DNA of 64,000 nt from MGBC131033 sp910585655 (GTDB lineage: Bacteria; Bacillota; Clostridia; Lachnospirales; Lachnospiraceae): the NCBI GenBank assembly GCA_949502025.1, contig CATBCG010000004.1, positions 14,156-78,155 on the forward strand. The letters are read 5' to 3'. Numbering within the stretch: position 1 is the first letter of the stretch; every line of letters begins with the position of its first letter. The position numbers and the translations under genes were made by a program. Under the pieces are notes generated by a model, which saw only the letters and a program-made list of their open reading frames with translations, was not told the origin of the DNA and ran no database searches. Shown here in pieces: positions 50,731-59,339 of the stretch.

Positions 50731-52656
50731 TTACTCTTCTTTTAACCACTCCTCAAAAGAAACCAGATATTCTTTTTTAACATAATCTTCTATTAAATTT
50801 CTCATATAACGATAATCTATCAAAACTGCAAGGGAAAATGCCTGTCTTAGCTCCATCAGGCAGGCTTCCCTTGTGTCCTTCTCTGGATAAAGCCTCTTGA
50901 CACACCATGCTCTATCATATAAAACCTGAATTAGACTATATATCCTTCCCATATGGTATACCTCATAAATCATCTGTTCACTGTATTGAATAGCTTCCCA
51001 ATGCTCTCCAATATCTCCCAAATGATTAATCAAATTGCCCATAATCAAAAAATATCCACTGATATCCGCTTCCTTTCCCATCGGATTATTTTGATAGCTA
51101 ATCACAATGTGCCTCCAAATTTGAACGGCCTCTCTTATATTTTCTGACATACATTCTAAACGAGCCATCTGATTCAAAATCCGAACTTCCATATGGCTAA
51201 GAGGATAATGTTCGATATCACATTCTCTCGGCAAGGTCAAATATAACGCTTCCTCCAAATCCTCCTGCAGTTCTGCCTTTTTCCTTCGCTGCCTTCGCTT
51301 ATCAAACACAACCTGATAATATAAGATTGCCTGACGGTTTACTATTTCCCCTAAATCCAACTTTCTTTTTAAAAATTCTAGTTCTATCTCTGCTGCCTGA
51401 AAATCCTTTTGTTCCATATCCAAAATTAATCTCCTTCTGGACTGAAACAAAGAAAAATCATTTGTCTTTAATATAGGCTGGTAATACTCTCCTTCTGCCC
51501 CTAACTGTTCCATCAGAAGCTGGTATGTACTTTGGTGTACTCTCTCCCCCTGTGCCAGACGGGAAAACGTGTGAGATGTCACTATCCTTGCTTTCACCAG
51601 CATCTCCTCGGTAATGCCTTTCTGCTGGCAAAGAGAAAAAAACTGATAATCCGCATAGATTTTATGCCCCTCTTCTTGCCAGAAAAGGTATATTCCTTCT
51701 GCACAAGTTTGACGTTCCGAACCAGTCCCCCTTTGTTCCATCTGCCCAAACAGAGCCCAAACGTCCTTTTCCGCCTTTTGAAACTCTCGGCTCCCCGGTG
51801 GCACCTCCATTCCCCGGAAAGCCAAAGCTTCATCCGCCGTATGAAATTTCCGCTCAATGTTAAGCTGCCCGCTCTGTTCTCTCATCCGCAGCCATCCTGT
51901 CAGAAAATAGGATCTATGCGCCTCCCGCAGCAGCTTTACTATACTATAATAAATCCCATCTGTTTCCTGACCTGCGGCATACTTTTTCTGTGCCAATATC
52001 AGCAATAATCCCGAATATACCTTTGCCTGCTCTATCTGCTCCGGTATCTTTTCCCAGGCATAATCACATAAATACTGGTATAACCGCAGGCTTTCCTCCT
52101 GTTTTCCCTCCTGCCAAAGTAGTTCTCCATAAAAAGACAATAAAGAAAGCTCCTCTTTATCATAACGTGTCATTTTGGTAATCTGATGAGGAAAGTATGG
52201 CGCTGTCAGCCATATTGCTTCTAGCGTCCCCTCTTTCAAGCTCTCTGCAGGTATTCCTGCCTCCAACTGTAAGCATAGGTTTACATGAGCGAAAAATTGT
52301 TTCCAGAATTTTGAAACAGATTCTTTCTCCTGTAATACTCTTTGCTCTAGCTTCTGACTCTGCTGTCGCGCTTCCTCCAGGGCTCCATGACTAAGAAACT
52401 CCTGAATCATCCGCTTTTGCCCTTCCAGCTCATATCCCGTTTTACTGTAAATCACTCCAAGCTGTTCCAACGAACCTCCCAACCGTTCTACAAGAGCCTC
52501 CAGCAAAAGCTTAGAGGGAAGATGCTCTCCTTTTTCAATCTTACTTAATTCTCCCTTCGTACACAACCCTTCTGCATACTCCATGGTCAGCCCTTGTTCC
52601 TTTCGCATAGTTGTCAAAAAAGAGCTGATTGGAGACGTATCTTTCTGTTCCCTCAC
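50731..52656 (-). CDS. tandem HTH/TPR regulator, RRNPP-like
   Basis: A 641-residue cytoplasmic protein. The N-terminal Xre-type HTH (about 10-65) reads GLTMEYAEGLCTKGELSKIE and is followed by helical TPR-like repeats (80-330). At 340-388 a second Xre-like HTH appears (GITEEMLVKARIVTSHTFS), with another block of TPR-like helices to the end. HTH plus TPR proteins are typically peptide-responsive regulators (Rgg, PlcR, NprR). A doubled arrangement in one chain is unusual. The first four bases overlap the end of the NADAR gene (ATGA), so the two are translationally coupled. The permease/exporter operon downstream is a natural target. Confidence 0.75.
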   Translation of the reverse strand: MREQKDTSPISSFLTTMRKEQGLTMEYAEGLCTKGELSKIEKGEHLPSKLLLEALVERLGGSLEQLGVIYSKTGYELEGQKRMIQEFLSHGALEEARQQSQKLEQRVLQEKESVSKFWKQFFAHVNLCLQLEAGIPAESLKEGTLEAIWLTAPYFPHQITKMTRYDKEELSLLSFYGELLWQEGKQEESLRLYQYLCDYAWEKIPEQIEQAKVYSGLLLILAQKKYAAGQETDGIYYSIVKLLREAHRSYFLTGWLRMREQSGQLNIERKFHTADEALAFRGMEVPPGSREFQKAEKDVWALFGQMEQRGTGSERQTCAEGIYLFWQEEGHKIYADYQFFSLCQQKGITEEMLVKARIVTSHTFSRLAQGERVHQSTYQLLMEQLGAEGEYYQPILKTNDFSLFQSRRRLILDMEQKDFQAAEIELEFLKRKLDLGEIVNRQAILYYQVVFDKRRQRRKKAELQEDLEEALYLTLPRECDIEHYPLSHMEVRILNQMARLECMSENIREAVQIWRHIVISYQNNPMGKEADISGYFLIMGNLINHLGDIGEHWEAIQYSEQMIYEVYHMGRIYSLIQVLYDRAWCVKRLYPEKDTREACLMELRQAFSLAVLIDYRYMRNLIEDYVKKEYLVSFEEWLKEE

Positions 52657-53531
52657 AAAAGCATCCCTTCATTCTTCCAAACTCGGCGGATTTCATCCCG
52701 TACTTCCATCAAGGCAAAGCCCAATAGATTTTCCCCTTTCCAATTCCAGGGATTCAAGATTTGCTCGTCCCCTTCTCCCATCCGAATTCCCCAAATACCA
52801 TCATAAGGGCTTGCCTCCACTAAAACGGCGTCGCCTGTGGAAAGTAAAAACTTCCTTAACTCCGGGCTTTGTGTAAATTTATAATAGTTTCCATTCAAAA
52901 CAATAGAATACTTGACTTCCTCCCAAACAACTTCCTGAAACGACTTTACTTTTCTTCCCAGTGCCTTCATCTGCTTTGGGTCGTCGGCTTGCAGAATCTC
53001 CTTTCGTGTTTCCTCATCACCAAATAATTCTGCTTTGTTTGCCATCATAAATTGTTCCATACAGCAATAGGTATGGTTGACCGACCGGAAATCGGATTTC
53101 CACCATTGGCTCAAGCAGCCCTTTGTCACCTGTTTTTTAGAAGGACGCGCGCTCCAAAAAAACAAATACTCCTGCTTTTTTCCTGCCGTATATTCCTCTC
53201 TGATTTGCTTTAGAAAGTACTTAGGACGTCCTTTCTTCCGCCAAAGTTCTATTCCATAATCCCCTCTCTGATAATAGGTATCATCCTCTTCGTATTCTTC
53301 CTCATCTTCTTCGCCCTCCTCGTCTACCTCCTGCCAGTACCCCTTCCAAGTCACAGGCTCCGGAAACAGTTCCTGATAAGTATTCTGCTCTTTTTCCGTC
53401 AGAGTCTCCCACCAACCTCCCCAACGGCAGATATACTCCTCGCCATAGCCCATTCGCCAGCCAATGGAATAACGTTCTATTTCCGGATAAGCAATCCATG
53501 GTGGCGGCAACATTGTCTTTTTTTCTTTCAT
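52653..53531 (-). CDS. NADAR-family protein with acidic N-terminal extension
   Basis: A 292-residue protein. The NADAR (YbiA-like, DUF1768) domain covers about 121-285: FFWSARPSKK, SQWWKSDF, HTYCCMEQFMMANKAELFGD, then GRKVKSFQEVVWEEVKY and SPYDGIWGIR. Known members cleave N-glycosidic bonds in riboflavin intermediates or remove ADP-ribose from guanine in nucleic acid. Residues 1-120 are an extra region with a run of Glu/Asp (about 70-84) and many Trp/Tyr, not known from minimal NADAR proteins. AGGAGGAATAC precedes the ATG. Its coupling to the HTH/TPR gene is unexplained. Confidence 0.82.
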   Translation of the reverse strand: MKEKKTMLPPPWIAYPEIERYSIGWRMGYGEEYICRWGGWWETLTEKEQNTYQELFPEPVTWKGYWQEVDEEGEEDEEEYEEDDTYYQRGDYGIELWRKKGRPKYFLKQIREEYTAGKKQEYLFFWSARPSKKQVTKGCLSQWWKSDFRSVNHTYCCMEQFMMANKAELFGDEETRKEILQADDPKQMKALGRKVKSFQEVVWEEVKYSIVLNGNYYKFTQSPELRKFLLSTGDAVLVEASPYDGIWGIRMGEGDEQILNPWNWKGENLLGFALMEVRDEIRRVWKNEGMLL

Positions 53532-53552
53532 TTTATAGTATTCCTCCTTTAC

Positions 53553-53584
53553 CTAACGATTCCCCTAACGATTTACCTAACGCC
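53553..53584. repeat. three short CCTAACG repeats between genes
   Basis: CCTAACGAT-type units recur at 12-base intervals between the EEP protein stop and the NADAR ribosome binding site. Possibly a small slippage array; no function seen. Confidence 0.5.
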
Positions 53585-54673
53585 CTACCGAAGCCGTACC
53601 TCTATCGCTACCGGATTGTGGTCACTGTACTGAAAGCCATAATCCAGAGTCTCCACTTTTTCTACTTCCACATTATCGGATACCAGGAAACCGTCAATCA
53701 CATAATATTGCGTCTTAGGGCTGTCTGGATCATAGGGTTGATTCAGCAGCCGTGCCGACGGATTCGTCGAATCTGCCTGAAAAGAGAATCCTTCCGCTAA
53801 CGATGCCTCTTCGATCACCCCGGCTTCAAAGTAGCTGGTATCAATCAGCGGATAAGCACTCGTATCTGTCGTTTCAAAGGTCTGGTTAAAATCCCCGCCC
53901 GCAATGCAGTAATTTCCTTTTTTGTATTCCTCTTCCAGCAAATCCATCAGCACTGCGGTCTGCGCCGCTTTTCCGCTGCCGTCGTCATAAGCTTCCAAAT
54001 GAAGATTCACTAACACCAGTTCCTTTTCACTGCCTTCGATTGGCACACGCTCTACCAACAGACAGCGTTTGAGTTGGCAGGTACGAATCGGCCAGGTGTA
54101 GGTCGTTGGCAGGGAAATCCGCTCCGCACTATCCGCCCGAAAGGTATTCCAGGTGACAATTCCGGCTTTTACCCGACCAATCGTTTCCGGAAACGGATAA
54201 GGAACATACATCGCGTCAAAATTTTTAGCATAGGCGCTGGATACCATTCCTATCGGCAAATCCCCCACTCGGTTCAAATACGCCAGTTCGTTTATTCCAT
54301 AGCTCCGCTTGGCGTTCGTATCTATCTCCTGCAAAAACAATACGTCCGGTTTCTGTTCACGAAGAATTCCAATAATTCCCTCCAAATATTCCTCTACTAC
54401 CTCTTTGGAAGACGGGCGGACGACGCTGCCGCCATCCATAAAGAAATCCTGCTCTGCCCCCAGCCCGCCGTAGCCGATGTTAAAGGTCATAATACGGATT
54501 CCCTCCGCTGCCCGCTCCTTGCTTAAAGGTTCCAGATCTTCGTTATTCTCCAGCGTAAGCGCCTCCCGTTCCTTCGGGCGGTACTCCATCACCGTAAAAA
54601 AGCCCAATACCAAAACCACCAGCAACGCCAGGCTTCCAAATACAATCCCCAGCCATTTTCCTGCTTTTTTCAA
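53585..54673 (-). CDS. membrane-anchored endonuclease/exonuclease/phosphatase family protein
   Basis: A 362-residue EEP-fold hydrolase. An N-terminal helix (about 8-28, GIVFGSLALLVVLVLGFF) anchors it, then the catalytic domain has IRIMTFNIG, FLQEIDTN (metal-binding Glu), VNLHLEAYDDG, GGDFNQTF (Asp-Phe-Asn) and YSDHNPVAIEV (terminal Asp-His). These are all the expected active-site residues for Mg-dependent phosphodiester cleavage outside the membrane; substrate may be lipid or sugar phosphate or nucleic acid. I chose the TTG at 54673 because GAAGGAGGAG lies five bases upstream; an upstream ATG pair has none. Confidence 0.82.
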   Translation of the reverse strand: MKKAGKWLGIVFGSLALLVVLVLGFFTVMEYRPKEREALTLENNEDLEPLSKERAAEGIRIMTFNIGYGGLGAEQDFFMDGGSVVRPSSKEVVEEYLEGIIGILREQKPDVLFLQEIDTNAKRSYGINELAYLNRVGDLPIGMVSSAYAKNFDAMYVPYPFPETIGRVKAGIVTWNTFRADSAERISLPTTYTWPIRTCQLKRCLLVERVPIEGSEKELVLVNLHLEAYDDGSGKAAQTAVLMDLLEEEYKKGNYCIAGGDFNQTFETTDTSAYPLIDTSYFEAGVIEEASLAEGFSFQADSTNPSARLLNQPYDPDSPKTQYYVIDGFLVSDNVEVEKVETLDYGFQYSDHNPVAIEVRLR

Positions 54674-54755
54674 ACCGCACTCCTCCTTCTTTTCACATTT
54701 CCCGCTAATCAAAACATCCGAATTTGACAACATCAAAATGGTTCGTCTTTTCCTT

Positions 54756-54784
54756 AGTATAACATGAGCGCAACCCTAAAACAA
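54756..54784 (-). promoter_or_regulatory. promoter of the EEP-family gene
   Basis: On the minus strand TTGTTT (54779-54784) and TATACT (54756-54761), spacer 17, with an extended TGn; start near 54749. Confidence 0.65.
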
Positions 54785-54935
54785 GCCTGTCTTGCCTACC
54801 CCATTTTAATGGGCATGCCCTATTCGCGAAACGATTTTGCATGAGCAGATGCCGTAACAGTTCAAGACCTGCTCGAACTATTGCAGGATAGTCATAATAT
54901 TTTATGGAGAAGATTGACAGAACAAAGCTTTTCTC

Positions 54936-54948
54936 GTATGATAGGAAA
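54936..54948 (+). repeat. short fragment resembling the dispersed terminator-linked repeat
   Basis: GTATGATAGGAAA preceded by GCTTTTCTC matches the core of copies A-D, but lies in the leader of the methyltransferase gene with no terminator in front of it. Confidence 0.4.
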
Positions 54949-54972
54949 AAAGGAGAGGAAGAAGGAAAGGCT

Positions 54973-55815
54973 ATGTCAAGCTTAGAAATAAAAGACTATC
55001 TTTCCCAGATAGGAATTCGCAGGATTACCGAACTGGATACAGCGTTACTAGAAGCCTTCGGAGCAGTAGAGGGAGAACGGCATATTAAACGATTGACCGA
55101 ATTATTTGATCAAACTGAAAAAAGGCTGGTATACGGCGACAAAGAAACTGCCTATCTCCATCGGCAGGAGGAGCTTGTTGCCTATTTGAATCAATCCCTG
55201 CAGATGAGCCTTCTGGCAGCTTCCTTTTACGATCGGGTTTTTTTCCGCCGGGTTTTGGAATATCTGCTTTCTTATGATACTTTTTGGAACGGGAATATTT
55301 TAGATATCGGTTGTGGGAACGGAATTCTGACGTGTTTTCTGGCATTGAGGTATCCGGAGACTCTTGTCACTGGTATGGATTTATCCAAAAACGCTCTTTC
55401 CGTGGCAAGAGAGCTTGCACAAAGACTTTCGGTGACGAATGTGCAGTTTGTAGAAGCAGGTGCGTTGGAGCAACGAAAATACGACACCCTGTTTACCTGC
55501 CGCACGGTACATGAAAACATTGCCAGACGACCGCTTTGCGAAGAATGGAGCCAGACGGCGCTGACGCCAGAAGAGCAGATCAAACGACATGAACCGTATG
55601 CCAAAGAACTTTCCACACGGATACATGCCGGAGGGCATTTGATTAGTGTGGAACGCTATGAGGAGGATGGCGCCTATACCGGGCTGATTCGTGCTTTGGA
55701 GCGCTGTAACATTTACCCGGTAAAAGGAACGCATATGCAGTTTTCCTGTAAAAACGGAGATGAGACAGCGACCTTTCAGGCAATGATTTTTCACTCGTCA
55801 GAAATGAATCAATAG
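54973..55815 (+). CDS. class I SAM-dependent methyltransferase
   Basis: A 280-residue enzyme. The SAM-binding motif I is ILDIGCGNGI (about residue 110), followed by VTGMDLSKNAL (motif Post I). The N-terminal 100 residues are helical and charged, and a region after the fold contains HEPYAKELSTRIHAGGHLISVER (in two parts). The substrate is unknown; the gene stands alone next to a Uma2 gene with no pathway context. ATG 54973 is chosen because AAGGAAAGG precedes it; the frame extends 23 codons upstream through the repeat-like fragment. Confidence 0.78.
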   Translation: MSSLEIKDYLSQIGIRRITELDTALLEAFGAVEGERHIKRLTELFDQTEKRLVYGDKETAYLHRQEELVAYLNQSLQMSLLAASFYDRVFFRRVLEYLLSYDTFWNGNILDIGCGNGILTCFLALRYPETLVTGMDLSKNALSVARELAQRLSVTNVQFVEAGALEQRKYDTLFTCRTVHENIARRPLCEEWSQTALTPEEQIKRHEPYAKELSTRIHAGGHLISVERYEEDGAYTGLIRALERCNIYPVKGTHMQFSCKNGDETATFQAMIFHSSEMNQ

Positions 55816-55852
55816 CTTCGTTTTATTATCTTATTAGAAAGTAGGCATTGAT

Positions 55853-56389
55853 ATGGAAATTTTAAAAAAAGAAAACTTCTATACAACGGAAGATATTTAT
55901 GCTTTACCGGATGGAATGCGTGCCGAATTGATTGACGGACAGATTTATTACATGGCTCCCCCAAATACAAAGCATCAGATGTTAGTTTCGGATTTACATT
56001 ATCAGATAAAGGACTTTATTAAGAAAAAAGGTGGAAAATGTGAGGTATTTCCTGCTCCATTTGCTGTATTCTTAACCGGAAACGATACAAATTATGTGGA
56101 GCCTGATCTATCCATTATTTGTGATAAAAACAAGCTTACGGATAAAGGCTGTAATGGCGCACCAGACTGGATTATTGAAGTAGTTTCTCCAGGCAGTAAG
56201 CTTATGGATTATTTTACAAAATTATTTAAGTATCGTACTGCAGGTGTAAGAGAATATTGGATTGTAGATCCTATGAAACAACGTATCACCGTTTATTTCT
56301 TTGAAAAAGAATTTGTAGAAGAGTTTTCTTTGGGGGAAGAGATATCAGTCGGGATATATGAAGGATTTTTCATAAAAATAGAAAAATAA
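55853..56389 (+). CDS. Uma2-family (DUF820) PD-(D/E)XK nuclease-like protein
   Basis: A 178-residue protein. The Uma2 core is clear: ELIDGQIYYMAPPNTKHQ, then YVEPDLSIICDKNKL (catalytic Asp), DWIIEVVSPGSK (Glu) and KYRTAGVREYWIVDP. The family has a restriction endonuclease-like fold, is abundant in cyanobacteria and some Firmicutes, and its role is unknown; many copies seem mobile. A moderate ribosome site (AAGTAGG) lies before the ATG. It is more A/T-rich than neighbours. Confidence 0.88.
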   Translation: MEILKKENFYTTEDIYALPDGMRAELIDGQIYYMAPPNTKHQMLVSDLHYQIKDFIKKKGGKCEVFPAPFAVFLTGNDTNYVEPDLSIICDKNKLTDKGCNGAPDWIIEVVSPGSKLMDYFTKLFKYRTAGVREYWIVDPMKQRITVYFFEKEFVEEFSLGEEISVGIYEGFFIKIEK

Positions 56390-56394
56390 ATGGA

Positions 56395-56435
56395 ACAGGA
56401 GAAGCCATAAAGCCTTTCTTTATGGCTTCTCCTGT
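56395..56435. terminator. bidirectional terminator between Uma2 and pmbA
   Basis: An 18-bp perfect stem (56395-56412 with 56418-56435) around a five-base loop; TTTTTT follows on the plus strand and a T-rich tract on the minus strand. It serves both convergent genes. Confidence 0.9.
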
Positions 56436-56443
56436 ACAGTTTT

Positions 56444-57748
56444 TTATACTGCTCCTGCCACACGAATTCCTTCCAAACAAACTGCCATCGGCCCTTCAAA
56501 GTCATCTTCTATTTGTGTTTCTCTGGAAAATACCATCTTTTTTTGTACCTCTAAAATCTGCCCGTTGATAGAACCTCCTGTCACCGGAATTTTCTTTTCT
56601 CCGTCGTAGAGAAAAGCCAGCCGGATTTCTCCGCCGAAATGCCCTGTAAAGGCGTCCATTTGAAAATCCGAAAAATTGACAACCTCCAAATATGGCTGCT
56701 GCTTCATTTCTTCCAAAGCCACACTCCCACCCGGCATCTGAAAACTGGTATACCGTCCGGTCGGCTGGATACCCAAATAATAAGCAAAACGATTGTTCCC
56801 ATGAACAAGCTGTAATTTTCCATCTTTTACCAGTTCCCGATTCTTCATCGGAATCCCCTCGGCGCTATACGGCACCGTCGCCTTGAGGGTCAAATTGATT
56901 TTATCCTGTTCCACTTCCCCGCCCTGTACATCGCAGCCTATCTCAAAGCCGGAATACTTTGGATAAATCATCGAAGAACCAGAACGATCGATATAATAAG
57001 TTAAGATATCCTTTAAAAAGATTCCCGGCAGGATCACACGGTACTCCCCAGCCGGCGGTGCAGTTACCGCCTCCGCCCTGGCGCGGGTCATCTCCAACGC
57101 TTCCCTGACCTTTTTTTGCAGAGCTTCCGTCGGCAGGTTCCCTTCCTGAAGATTCTCATATTTGAAGTGCTGATAAGTTTCCACATCCTGACCTGTCGTA
57201 CATTGCGCTACAAATTCTCCCCATACCCAGCTTCTTTGATAGCGAACATCCACCTTTCTGGAATTCAAAATATGACTTTCCTCCTGATAGGCAAATACTT
57301 CTGCGGAATTTAAGAAAACATCCTCTCTGGTATCTTCTGCAAACAAAGCAGCAGAAAAACGACGGGCAAGCTCTGTCAGAAAATCTTCTGACGTTCCTGC
57401 CAAACTAGCTTCTGCTTGGTTTTCAGAGCAAACGGCTTCCCCTGCATACAATTCGTAATACTCGTTTTTCACAAAATCCGCCGCATACAAGGCTTCCTGA
57501 AACAGCTTTTCCATCTCTTCCTCGGTAAAACTCTCCTGTACCATCACCGAAGAGGAACCCAGACAATGCTTCTCCCCTTCCCAAAACTCCTGATATACCA
57601 CGACCTCCGCCTGTCTGACCTGCGCCATCCGCTGCATATCCAGGTTTTTCTTTATAAAAAACAACTCGGCAGATTCCTTTGTCGTTTCTGTCACCTGATA
57701 TTGCTTCACTCCGCTTTTTTCCAAAGCAGATAAAATTTTTTCTATCAT
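56444..57748 (-). CDS. pmbA: PmbA/TldE-like metallopeptidase subunit
   Basis: A 434-residue member of the TldD/PmbA family, the non-catalytic-zinc partner in the TldD-TldE heterodimer. Family features are the N-terminal helix-strand unit, ILPGIFLKDILTYYIDRSGSSM and the C-terminal beta domain with GGSINGQ. In E. coli the complex degrades unfolded peptides and matures microcin B17 and other RiPPs. The gene begins 50 bases after tldD and should be co-expressed. No HExxxH is seen, as expected for this subunit. Confidence 0.86.
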   Translation of the reverse strand: MIEKILSALEKSGVKQYQVTETTKESAELFFIKKNLDMQRMAQVRQAEVVVYQEFWEGEKHCLGSSSVMVQESFTEEEMEKLFQEALYAADFVKNEYYELYAGEAVCSENQAEASLAGTSEDFLTELARRFSAALFAEDTREDVFLNSAEVFAYQEESHILNSRKVDVRYQRSWVWGEFVAQCTTGQDVETYQHFKYENLQEGNLPTEALQKKVREALEMTRARAEAVTAPPAGEYRVILPGIFLKDILTYYIDRSGSSMIYPKYSGFEIGCDVQGGEVEQDKINLTLKATVPYSAEGIPMKNRELVKDGKLQLVHGNNRFAYYLGIQPTGRYTSFQMPGGSVALEEMKQQPYLEVVNFSDFQMDAFTGHFGGEIRLAFLYDGEKKIPVTGGSINGQILEVQKKMVFSRETQIEDDFEGPMAVCLEGIRVAGAV

Positions 57749-57797
57749 AACTTCCTCCCTGTTGCTCTCTTTCTATAAGCGTCTAACCGTTCGTTCC

Positions 57798-59228
57798 CTA
57801 TCCCAGACGAATTCTGGCTTTTATGTAAGGGCCTCCGTCCGAAACCTTTACCCATTCTTTATATCCTTTGCCGCAGAAGCCTCCGCCTCCCAGCTCAACC
57901 TTCTCTGAAACCATACTGATGGATTTTAGCAAATCCGGTACATAACCGGTTAATACGATCGGAGAATAGATTTTTCCGGTCAGTTTCCCGTCCTTAATTT
58001 CCCTGGCGATAGCCACCATACATTGAATTCCCCAGTTTTTCGGATCCTCCATTCCGCTTTCCGCCTGCTCCAGCAAAAATCCATAGGAAATTGAGGCAAT
58101 CATTTCCGGAAGCGTATCCTTACCGCCTTCAAAAAACGTATTCGTCATTCTTGTATAAGCCTTTCTCCGGTAGTCCTCCCTCCGTCCATTTCCGGTCGGC
58201 TCCGTCCCCAAATACATCGCTGACTGCGCATCGCTGATGCCCGCCTTTAAAATACCGCGATCAATGATAATGGTATCCTTTGCCAACACACCCTCATCAT
58301 CAAAAAAGTAGGATGCCACTTCCTTTCCGGCGGCTGCCCCATCGTGCATAGTCACTAGCTCCGAAGCTACCTGTTTCCCGATAAACTGCTCCGCCTGCGC
58401 CCGCTTCTTGACAAACATGTCCATTTCCACACCATGTCCAAACGCTTCATGTACAATCATTCCCGTCACTCCCGGCGTACAAATACAGTCGTATTCCCCT
58501 GGCGTCATCGGCTCGCTCTCAAGCAGTTCCAATGCTACTTTAGCCATATCCTGCACATTTTCCTGGAGCTTTCCTAAGACTTCCGCTCCTCCCAGATTGG
58601 AAAAGCTACGATAACAGTCTTTGATCTCCTCTCCTCTGGATGCCATCACTGCCATACCACACGTCATCCAAAGAATATTTTGCTCCATATCACGGTTTTT
58701 CGACAAAAACAGCTTGCTGTACTTCTGAAAGCTGGCATAGGTCTGACAGTCTATGATCTTATCACTGTATGCCCGACCAGTCAGACTGGCTTCTGTCATA
58801 TCCTTTAAAATTGCCTTGTCCCCATATTCTTCTGGATCTGTTTCATAATCCGTACTGTTGGAAAAGACTTCTTCCTCTTCAGAAAGCATCGCATAACAGC
58901 TCTTTTTGATTCCCTCTGGAAGTTCATCCGAAAGCGGAAGCAATGCCTCTTTAATCTTTCTTTCAATCTCATCCAGCCGATCCTCTCCGATTTCATTAAA
59001 GGAATATTCCGCATAACTGCTTCCGTCGTAGACTTTTGCCACAACTCCACGTCCGCAAAGCATAGCGTCCATTGTTACAGAGGTACTGGTTTTTGACACC
59101 CGATAGGTTTTTCCTACCGAATCCACTGCTAAAATCGACACATAGGGATAGCTTTCTAACAGCCTGTTTTTTAATAAAACCAGTGTCGGCTTGATTTTTC
59201 TTAAATATTCACTTGCCTTTACCTTCAT
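57798..59228 (-). CDS. tldD: TldD-like metallopeptidase
   Basis: A 476-residue zinc peptidase. HEAFGHGVEMD (HExxxH, about residue 265) is the active-site motif. GGxxD-like TPGEYDCICTPGVTG precedes it and CGKGYKEWVKVSDGGPYI closes the fold with the metal-binding cysteine. With PmbA it forms a cavity that cuts short unfolded peptides. Both are standard in Lachnospiraceae, so a link to the peptide exporter 12 kb away is possible but not shown. The promoter TTGCAT-17-TATAAT lies about 45 bases upstream, with a GCCGC-CCAA-GCGGC hairpin in the leader. Confidence 0.9.
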   Translation of the reverse strand: MKVKASEYLRKIKPTLVLLKNRLLESYPYVSILAVDSVGKTYRVSKTSTSVTMDAMLCGRGVVAKVYDGSSYAEYSFNEIGEDRLDEIERKIKEALLPLSDELPEGIKKSCYAMLSEEEEVFSNSTDYETDPEEYGDKAILKDMTEASLTGRAYSDKIIDCQTYASFQKYSKLFLSKNRDMEQNILWMTCGMAVMASRGEEIKDCYRSFSNLGGAEVLGKLQENVQDMAKVALELLESEPMTPGEYDCICTPGVTGMIVHEAFGHGVEMDMFVKKRAQAEQFIGKQVASELVTMHDGAAAGKEVASYFFDDEGVLAKDTIIIDRGILKAGISDAQSAMYLGTEPTGNGRREDYRRKAYTRMTNTFFEGGKDTLPEMIASISYGFLLEQAESGMEDPKNWGIQCMVAIAREIKDGKLTGKIYSPIVLTGYVPDLLKSISMVSEKVELGGGGFCGKGYKEWVKVSDGGPYIKARIRLG

Positions 59229-59272
59229 GTTATCCTCGCATTCTGCCGCTTGGGCGGCTTGTTAATAAGATT

Positions 59273-59301
59273 ATTATATCGTATCCGTCCGCTACATGCA
59301 A
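59273..59301 (-). promoter_or_regulatory. promoter of the tldD-pmbA operon
   Basis: On the minus strand TTGCAT (59296-59301) and TATAAT (59273-59278), spacer 17, start near 59266. Confidence 0.75.
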
Positions 59302-59339
59302 GCTTATACGAAAGTTTATATGAACCACTTTCCACCGTT

